DNA of 9,930 nucleotides from Verrucomicrobiota bacterium (GTDB taxonomy: Bacteria; Verrucomicrobiota; Verrucomicrobiia; Limisphaerales; JAGWYX01): positions 1-9,930 of the forward strand of contig JAGWYX010000071.1 in the NCBI GenBank assembly GCA_018969165.1. Direction: 5' to 3'. The number at the start of each line of letters is the position of its first letter. Position 1 is the first letter of the stretch. Both the position numbers and the translations under genes were made by a program. The notes under the pieces are model-generated. The model was not told where the DNA came from. It did no database searches and worked only from the letters and a program-made list of their open reading frames with translations. Shown piece by piece: positions 9,001 to 9,930 of this stretch.

Positions 9001-9930
9001 GTCCCGTATCTTTTCCGAGGGTTCGGATCTCCCGATCAAAACCAGACGCGCGCGCGACCGCCGGGCCAGGTGCTCGGCAAACAGGTAACCAAGCCCGCCC
9101 GCCCCACCCGTGATCAGACACACCCCGTATTCACGCAAGACCGGCCGCCCCGGCGCGCTCAGCTCAACTCTCTCCGCCACTTTGCACCAGACTCGCCCAT
9201 CAGCGGCCGCCAGAGACAGCTCGACGCTGAAATCGGAATCCGGCCAGACAGCTCCCACCAACGTCTGAGCGATGCCCTTCGCGTCCATTGACTCGCAGTG
9301 GCAGACTTTGCCGGTGAAGTTCGGACGTTCCAGGCCCAACTCTTTAAAGAGTCCCACCACAGCGCCGGCGGCGGGCGACGGCTCGTCGGCAGCCCCAAAA
9401 TGAAGGTAAACCTGATGGATCGGTTCCTTCCCTTTGAACCGAACCGCCGCCTGGAAGACGAGTAACGCCAACTCGGCGCCTAACTCAAACTGCTCGGCCA
9501 ACGCGAAATTGCCTTGCCCAGGCACCGCCCGCGATCCGACCTGGACGATCCGCGCTGGAAGAACACCCGCCTCCGCCAAACTGCCGAACAGCCGGTCCAC
9601 ATCCTCCTTCTGGCCGACGCGGAACAAATAATCTTGTGCTCCGATCCGCTCGAACTTCGCCGCGGGCCGCGCCCAGATCACCGAGCCGGCCTGCGCGCCC
9701 TCCCGGAGGGCCTCGGCGATCTCGGGCGAGCTGTCCAGCACGAGCACCGCACCCCCTGCCTTGGCCTTGCCATCCGACGTCGCTCCCCGGATCGGCGATT
9801 CCTGCCAGACCTCCCGGAAATAGTGCACCGCCGCGCGCTCCTCCTCCGAACCCGGTGTCGCGTGCAAGGACTTGATCCGGGCCAACGCCTCCTCTTTGCT
9901 GAGCCGGCGCGCCTGGACCTGATCCAGGAT
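1..9930 (-). CDS. Trans-AT type I polyketide synthase, internal fragment open at both ends (at least 3,310 aa)
   Basis: A multidomain enzyme that extends and reduces an acyl chain carried on phosphopantetheine arms, probably for a secondary metabolite. Translating every codon from 9930 to 1 gives an uninterrupted protein. The order is KR1, ACP1, KS1, linker, ACP2, ER, KS2, DH, KR2, ACP3, start of KS3. Key residues seen: KS1 C824/H959/H1003, KS2 C1989/H2124/H2164, DH H2455/D2621, KR1 S403/Y416, KR2 S3057/Y3070, and ACP serines 581, 1396 and 3218. After each complete KS the chain goes through a short flanking subdomain ending in LPGYPF and then to another domain. No AT (no GHSxG-type active site) is present, which is the mark of a trans-AT synthase. 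The true start lies upstream of 9930 and the stop below 1, so no start codon was chosen. Internal Met codons are not starts, since coding is continuous through them. Product and host are unknown. Confidence 0.96.
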   Translation of the reverse strand, partial: MLDQVQARRLSKEEALARIKSLHATPGSEEERAAVHYFREVWQESPIRGATSDGKAKAGGAVLVLDSSPEIAEALREGAQAGSVIWARPAAKFERIGAQDYLFRVGQKEDVDRLFGSLAEAGVLPARIVQVGSRAVPGQGNFALAEQFELGAELALLVFQAAVRFKGKEPIHQVYLHFGAADEPSPAAGAVVGLFKELGLERPNFTGKVCHCESMDAKGIAQTLVGAVWPDSDFSVELSLAAADGRVWCKVAERVELSAPGRPVLREYGVCLITGGAGGLGYLFAEHLARRSRARLVLIGRSEPSEKIRDRLRTLDRLGAEARYFQADVGQLAELEAAVSEARAVFGPINAVIHAAGVMPYGRSTDIGLAALRAVWKAKIQGTLNLDATTREEPLDWMALFSSIASVIGVAEACGYASGNAFLDHFAAWRAGEVRAGRRVGRTIAFNWPLWEEGGMQVQGQAAGAWRDWMWSSQGMQPLTTSAGVTAFEAGILSEESRIIVAQGDADRIVRTLRRGLGWRPETRSAETNVAVKRATVAVTRNGDGRESLRTILKGMVGELLSVPEDAIDVKAGLGEFGFDSISLKSFAERLNERFKLDLMPSVFFNHASLGALADYLRAAHPEATGLPGENGRDDSSTTKTSALLFEAPTPSHEEPIAIVGLSGLLPGSPSLEAFWSHLLAGRDLISEVPASRWDAAAAYQAGEAGEGKSNSKWGGFIDDVEGFDARFFGVPPWEADRMDPQHRLFLETAWNCLESAGEAPADLAGRRVGVFVGIQFHEYQDLLALAGDLHMYNATGNGHAMIANRLSYFLDLRGPSEAVDTACSSSLVALNRAVSAIRAGECESAIVGGASLILSPGTLVVTSQMGILSPDGRCKVFDAAANGYVKGEGILAAYLMPLSKAQRGGYPVWGLVRGIGVNHGGRASSLTAPNSQAQRDLVSGVFRLAGVDPETVGYIEAHGTGTELGDPVEVEGLKSAFSVLSGQSTWARPFCGLGSVKSNIGHLEPAAGLAGVAKVLLAMRHKTLPATLHLKTPNPYLKLEGSPFFLVAESRPWDSPRDKSGQPGPRRAGVSSFGFGGANAHVVLEEYQPVSTATGEEPATSDSVFVVSAKSEAAVSRRLADLSGWLASGGLKASRQDLARTLQSGRSHFDYRCAVVASSLAELGEVLQVLLRGGTDPRASSGKAGTSGARLTQPGSATAAELAEAFVRGDAIAWSEMGAGRLFRRLALPGYPFEKTKHWFHRAGGVSVPAGVQTAAPAVSAPAPMKLKALSGSRGGTAPGATSTSHEPGSSGRESAQTRSGANLSRLTSAATGPSPVHRLDAGLALDVTTFHEPSPSKSPAEGAGESDRGVKVQTRMPSRSDVARAVSSIVATALYLDESTLDQTKSFVDLGCDSILGVEIIRRINTAFGINLPASKLYEHPNVAALSTYVAGLGAGPAAVTGAVVPAPPVEPTVRPADRGGSRVVVVRSGDIDDLIYTAADPSAPGEREIQVEVVAASVILPDLLCVRGLYPTMPPYPFTPGFEFAGVVRAAGRKASLHKVGDRVFGVTGDTLGAHALRLNVREELAAKVPPGLSLIEAATVPEAFLTAYFALIELGRLAEGERLLIGSAASGTGLAAVQLAQWRKAEILSMVGSDEKVEYLRGLGISDVVNYREGDLAAFCARVVGPRGVDVVLNMLTGEPREAALRCLAPFGRFLDLAVAGLRADGRTDLSSMVSNQVYFSVDCRRLSGGGAEKIQRILGLLADLLAAGTIQPLKVNRLFDFSEAKRAYALVRDRVGIGKTLLYRRDSATAASDEGPRDVSVRRLPSAARAGSFPEVAVIGMAGRFPGAEDLEQFWELLCQGRCAVREVPASRWAAEQYFDPDPGAPGKTYSKWGGFLEGIDQFDPLFFSLSPAEAEQMDPQQRLFLETAWHAMEDAGYAAEGSSGARCGVFVGVGQGDYVEAVRKAGGELSASLLMGSSCSMIGARLAYFMNLTGPAVALDTACSSSLLAIYNACQSLAAGDSDLALAGGVCVMTTPAMYVMMSKARMLSPTGLCRTFDQGADGFVPGEGVGVIVLKLLDRALRDGDHIYGVIKGGGSNQDGATNGITAPNPASQKALEIEAYRRSGVDPASIGYVEAHGTGTKLGDPVEMDAITEAFSGFTQRRGYCAVGSVKTNIGHTLSAAGVASAIKTLLCLHHQKLVPSLHYRQPNEHIAFEASPFYVNTELRDWPRPDHAPRRAAVSSFGFSGTNVHLVFEAAPECAIHGGGPKKPAYLLTLSARTDEGLRERMEQLSTWLAAGGGDVSLEAVAYTLNAGRMHFRKRCFVVADSIASLRAGLGEVRFGKAARLAGPALAEGSRRSGEIIGDLAFALSNPDRYTAILHELGGFYVQGVLLDWACLHTGEANRRISLPGYPFRRKRYWASGPTIESQTTSSPAVARHPLLDASGSGSAGAPFTRRVRPSDWFVRDHEVRGVKTVPGVVYLEMARAAAAARFGRGVSAIRRFVIRQPVHVQSDDVKVEVRLAPTEGGAEFAIHTLGQGGSICHAQGVLELGEPRVVPERVSIHELEQAVHAPADKPAIYEYFQVAGLEYGAAFQALSRLGLDSSGEIGIARVDLPSVARADAAAYYLHPALLDGAWQSIAGWSLAGQENTPFALPFEVEEILLFGPLTEAGYVRTRRGEASGSGEIHRYDVQFFDPAGAERCRVTGLTMKSVGPGRNPGGIQLFHPVWVPREVSVKPGWTLGRLLVLDDNESRFAAVRAQCPEAVQVRRGDAFDCRSPEVFVVRPESTEDFAQLLAATYPGERVEAAVLCMWDLDAEAGSTEPESASLLSSIALTRALIERGFSRLRLVQAGRSWQAGLMSSWAKSLMQEHPGFRCVTVEVDVDGSPELPARLLKEFDGDLVDPEIRLVSAGRLAMLYERATAAVRFPYAFRENGVYLVTGGLGGLGRLVAEHLARSVGARVALLGRSALTADAQRWVDSLGTLGGEGAYWQADVTRLDEVRRVVDGVKERFEALHGVFHAAGVLRDSRLVNKTADDVRAVLAPKIRGAINLDLATRDLDLDFLVFFSSVAGALGSAGQCDYAAANGFLDRFAEEREAQRAAGRLTARTISINWPWWKEGGMRPAQATIDWLRTTWGLAGLETEVGLRLLEEILRSDMTRVLVLCGDEHRWTEIAKRKAAVVPSPPVEEAGGAGSAWLRQQIIRLMAEQLKVEAAEIDQHEDFSLYGFDSISLTEFSNRLNRVHQLETTPALFFEYTTVALLADHLVGAYPGRFGIAVASAPASPPPTPGTLERTAEAPHASGPAVAEEQNRWIAVIAMEGR
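157..384 (-). other. Acyl carrier protein domain ACP3
   Basis: Residues about 3183-3258. The phosphopantetheine serine is S3218 in LYGFDSISLTEF, almost the same motif as ACP1 (FGFDSISLKSF). Flanking helices are QQIIRLMAEQL and FSNRLNRV, and the closing segment is FFEYTTVALLADHL. It carries the product of KS2, DH and KR2 and hands it to KS3. A linker of about 42 residues rich in Pro, Ala, Ser and Thr (3259-3300) joins it to KS3. Confidence 0.93.
601..1800 (-). other. Ketoreductase domain KR2, B-type
   Basis: Residues 2711-3110. Reduces the beta-ketoacyl group on ACP3 with NADPH. The structural subdomain runs from LFHPVWVP to about 2920. The Rossmann motif TGGLGGLG is at 2928-2935. The catalytic set is K3033, S3057, Y3070 and N3074 at canonical spacing, in FFSSVAGALGSAGQCDYAAAN. 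The loop after HAAG reads VLRD with D3015, the key Asp of B-type ketoreductases, which give a D-configured hydroxyl. With the DH in the same module this predicts an E double bond. The domain ends with WWKEGGM at 3104-3110, equivalent to WEEGGM in KR1. It pairs with ACP3. Confidence 0.95.
1831..2655 (-). other. Dehydratase domain DH
   Basis: Residues 2426-2700. Removes water from the beta-hydroxyacyl chain made by KR2 on ACP3 to give an enoyl thioester. A double hot-dog fold is expected. It starts with HPLLD (2426-2430). The catalytic histidine is H2455 in DHEVRGVKTVPGVVYLE, matching HxxxGxxxxP. The catalytic aspartate is D2621 in HPALLDGAWQ, matching DxxxQ. The YGPxF-type motif reads YGAAF at 2577-2581, with Ala in place of Pro, a mild deviation. 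Both catalytic residues are present, so activity is likely. It sits between the KS2 flanking segment and KR2, the usual order in trans-AT modules. Confidence 0.94.
2710..3162 (-). other. KS2-flanking subdomain without an acyltransferase
   Basis: Residues 2257-2407, from AYLLTLSARTDEGL to ISLPGYPFRRKRYW at 2394-2407. Same role and architecture as the segment after KS1. It marks the end of the KS didomain-like unit and leads straight to the DH. At about 150 residues it is far too short for an acyltransferase (about 300), and no serine active-site motif is visible. This is a second independent sign that the synthase depends on a trans-acting AT. Confidence 0.8.
3199..4479 (-). other. Ketosynthase domain KS2
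   Basis: Residues 1818-2244. Accepts the chain from ACP2 and condenses it with malonyl on ACP3. It opens with EVAVIGMAGRFPG. The nucleophile is C1989 in LDTACSSSL, the histidines are H2124 in EAHGTGTKLGDP and H2164 in KTNIGH, at the canonical spacings of 135 and 40, and it closes with GFSGTNVHLVFE. The full triad means it should elongate. Its middle signature GGSNQDGATNGITAPNP and the later SPFYVNT differ from KS1 (NHGGR...SLTAPN and SPFFLVAE). The two ketosynthases therefore belong to different sequence groups and are not recent duplicates over their full length. Confidence 0.96.
4193..4224. repeat. Near-identical 32-bp segment shared by KS2 and KS1 (copy 1)
   Basis: Bases 4193-4224 match 7685-7716 at 31 of 32 positions. 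Both encode the conserved ketosynthase motif MDPQ(H/Q)RLFLET. DNA identity this high, including third codon positions, exceeds that of the surrounding KS sequence. It may reflect gene conversion between modules or strong shared codon choice. Confidence 0.7.
4561..5541 (-). other. Enoylreductase domain ER, placed after the ACP
   Basis: Residues 1464-1790. A medium-chain dehydrogenase/reductase-type ER, which reduces an alpha,beta-unsaturated acyl thioester to the saturated form with NADPH. Seen in order: the N-terminal substrate-side segment with LPDLLCVRGLYP and PFTPGFEFAGVV (about 1502-1531), the helix PEAFLTAYFALIELG (about 1585), the nucleotide-binding stretch GSAASGTGLAAVQLA (about 1610-1625), VDVVLNMLTG, APFGRFLDLA, and the end GIGKTLLYRR. 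Length of about 327 residues is normal for the family. In cis-AT modules the ER lies between DH and KR. Here it follows ACP2 and precedes KS2, in a module lacking both DH and KR. Its substrate must therefore be made by another module or by trans-acting enzymes. Confidence 0.92.
5635..5853 (-). other. Acyl carrier protein domain ACP2
   Basis: Residues about 1360-1432. The phosphopantetheine serine is S1396 in DLGCDSILGVEI, followed by the helix IIRRINTAF and the closing segment KLYEHPNVAALSTYV. It differs in motif from ACP1 and ACP3, which share GFDSIS, suggesting another ACP subclass. The position that carries a Trp in beta-branching carrier proteins (six after the serine) is Ile here, so there is no sign of beta-branching. 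It is the carrier for the KS1 module and lies directly before the ER, separated by about 30 Ala/Pro/Val-rich residues. Confidence 0.93.
5926..6076. repeat. Short near-direct repeats flanking the linker palindrome
   Basis: GGTTCATGGAA (within 5926-5937) recurs as GGTTCATGGGAA (within 6064-6076), about 138 bases apart, one on each side of the palindrome. An inverted partial copy, ATGAACCGG, lies at 5974-5982. These could be the ends of a longer inserted element of roughly 150 bp, or remnants of a small duplication. The matches are short, and chance cannot be excluded in GC-rich DNA. Confidence 0.4.
5993..6062. repeat. 70-bp imperfect inverted repeat made of two hairpins (REP-like palindrome)
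   Basis: Arms at 5993-6019 and 6036-6062 are reverse complements at 24 of 27 positions, separated by 16 bases. Each arm also folds on itself with a perfect 7-bp stem. The left arm has AGCCGAC / GTCGGCT with loop GTCA (5998-6015), and the right arm has AGCGGAC / GTCCGCT with loop TCAC (6040-6057). On the coding strand the right-arm hairpin has the loop GTGA, a GNRA-type tetraloop if transcribed. Two of the three arm-to-arm differences are the paired third positions of the small stems (C:G in one, G:C in the other), so the base pair is kept in both. The shape matches paired repetitive extragenic palindromes, but here it sits in-frame inside a protein linker. No second copy was seen in the window. 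Confidence 0.75.
6208..6648 (-). other. KS1-flanking subdomain (remnant of the KS-AT linker)
   Basis: Residues 1095-1241, from VFVVSAKSEAAV to the motif LPGYPFEKTKHWF at 1229-1241. In cis-AT synthases this kind of segment brackets the acyltransferase. In trans-AT synthases it remains as a short alpha/beta subdomain after the KS, often regarded as a docking site for the free-standing AT. Here no AT fold or GHSxG active site is present between the two ends, which is the direct evidence that extender units are loaded in trans. A Gly/Ser/Ala-rich loop (about 1191-1220) interrupts it. Confidence 0.8.
6673..7968 (-). other. Ketosynthase domain KS1
   Basis: Residues 655-1086. Takes the acyl chain from ACP1 onto its active cysteine and, if elongating, condenses it with a malonyl unit on ACP2. 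It opens with EPIAIVGLSG. The nucleophile is C824 in VDTACSSSL, the catalytic histidines are H959 in EAHGTGTELGDP and H1003 in KSNIGH, and the domain closes with FGFGGANAHVVLEE. The Cys-His distance of 135 residues is canonical. Both histidines are kept, so this is not an obvious non-elongating KS. The INHGGR-like signature (GVNHGGRASSLTAPN) is of the kind common in trans-AT ketosynthases and differs from KS2. The substrate clade needs a phylogeny. Confidence 0.96.
7685..7716. repeat. Near-identical 32-bp segment shared by KS1 and KS2 (copy 2)
   Basis: Partner of the segment at 4193-4224, in the same direct orientation and 3,492 bases away. The single mismatch is the base that changes Gln to His in the MDPQ(H/Q)RLF motif. 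Flanking codons diverge quickly on both sides. Confidence 0.7.
8056..8298 (-). other. Acyl carrier protein domain ACP1
   Basis: Residues about 545-625. Carries the growing chain as a thioester on 4'-phosphopantetheine. The attachment serine is S581 in the motif LGEFGFDSISL, with the downstream helix FAERLNERF and the closing FFNHASLGALADYL segment typical of PP-binding domains. It stands alone, not in tandem, between KR1 and KS1. It therefore receives the product of the upstream module and presents it to KR1 and then to KS1. About 30 residues of acidic, Ser/Thr-rich linker separate it from KS1. Confidence 0.93.
8563..9825 (-). other. Ketoreductase domain KR1
   Basis: Residues 36-456. Reduces a beta-ketoacyl-ACP to a beta-hydroxyacyl-ACP with NADPH. 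The N-terminal part (from VHYFREVW at about 40) is the catalytically inert structural subdomain. The Rossmann nucleotide motif TGGAGGLG is at 274-281. Active-site residues fit the short-chain dehydrogenase pattern: K379, S403, Y416 (13 after the serine) and N420. The domain ends with the usual WEEGGM segment at 451-456. In the stereochemistry loop the sequence after HAAG is VMPYGRS, so the Asp of the LDD motif (B-type) is missing. The A-type Trp is also absent (I408 in its place), so hydroxyl stereochemistry cannot be read. Its partner carrier is ACP1, immediately downstream. Clearly a KR and probably active. Confidence 0.93.
9826..9930 (-). other. Interdomain linker at the N-terminal edge of the window
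   Basis: Residues 1-35. The segment begins with a charged, probably helical stretch, ILDQVQARRLSKEEALARI. Such Leu/Glu/Lys-rich helices are common between domains of trans-AT synthases, often just before a KR or after a carrier protein. No catalytic motif is present. What precedes it (KS, DH or ACP) is outside the window, so it cannot be told whether the module containing KR1 also has a dehydratase. Confidence 0.5.

Noticed and set aside
1..9930. CRISPR array, tRNA, rRNA or tandem repeats
   Set aside because: No regularly spaced repeats, cloverleaf or rRNA-like stretches were seen. The recurring segments are explained by repeated KS, KR and ACP domains.

Overview
The whole window is the inside of one giant minus-strand gene. 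Reading from base 9930 down to base 1 in the frame whose codons begin at 9930, I found no stop codon in 3,310 consecutive codons. Neither the start nor the end of the gene is present. The protein is a modular type I polyketide synthase (PKS). It has no acyltransferase (AT) domain in either complete module, so it is of the trans-AT type, loaded by a separate AT protein encoded elsewhere. No other gene, RNA gene, promoter or terminator could be supported, and plus-strand open frames are shadows of the coding strand. Residue numbers below are window residues, counted from the codon at 9928-9930.

Layout from N- to C-terminus (high to low coordinates): tail of an unseen upstream region; ketoreductase KR1; carrier protein ACP1; ketosynthase KS1 with its flanking subdomain; a 118-residue low-complexity linker; ACP2; enoylreductase ER; KS2 with its flanking subdomain; dehydratase DH; KR2; ACP3; and the first residues of KS3. 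The active-site residues looked for in each KS, KR, DH and ACP are present.

The chain would pass ACP1 -> KS1 -> ACP2 -> KS2 -> ACP3 -> KS3. The KS2-DH-KR2-ACP3 module should yield an alpha,beta-unsaturated thioester. The KS1 module is odd: it has only an ACP followed by an ER, with no KR or DH to make the enoyl substrate the ER needs. Either the missing activities come in trans, or KS1 only passes on a chain made unsaturated by the preceding module, or the ER acts on a neighbouring module.

The most unexpected non-protein signal lies in the linker before ACP2 (5993-6062). It is a 27-bp inverted repeat with 24 of 27 positions matching, and each arm is itself a 7-bp hairpin with a 4-base loop. 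Two of the three differences between the arms compensate each other within the hairpins. It looks like a paired REP-type palindrome carried inside a coding sequence, close to the point where the unusual ACP-ER cassette begins.

Base composition is GC-rich (by eye low to mid 60s percent), and the frame is kept open by GC-rich codons. This fits a secondary-metabolite-rich, high-GC bacterium such as Myxococcota, Acidobacteriota or Verrucomicrobiota. The sequence alone does not decide which.
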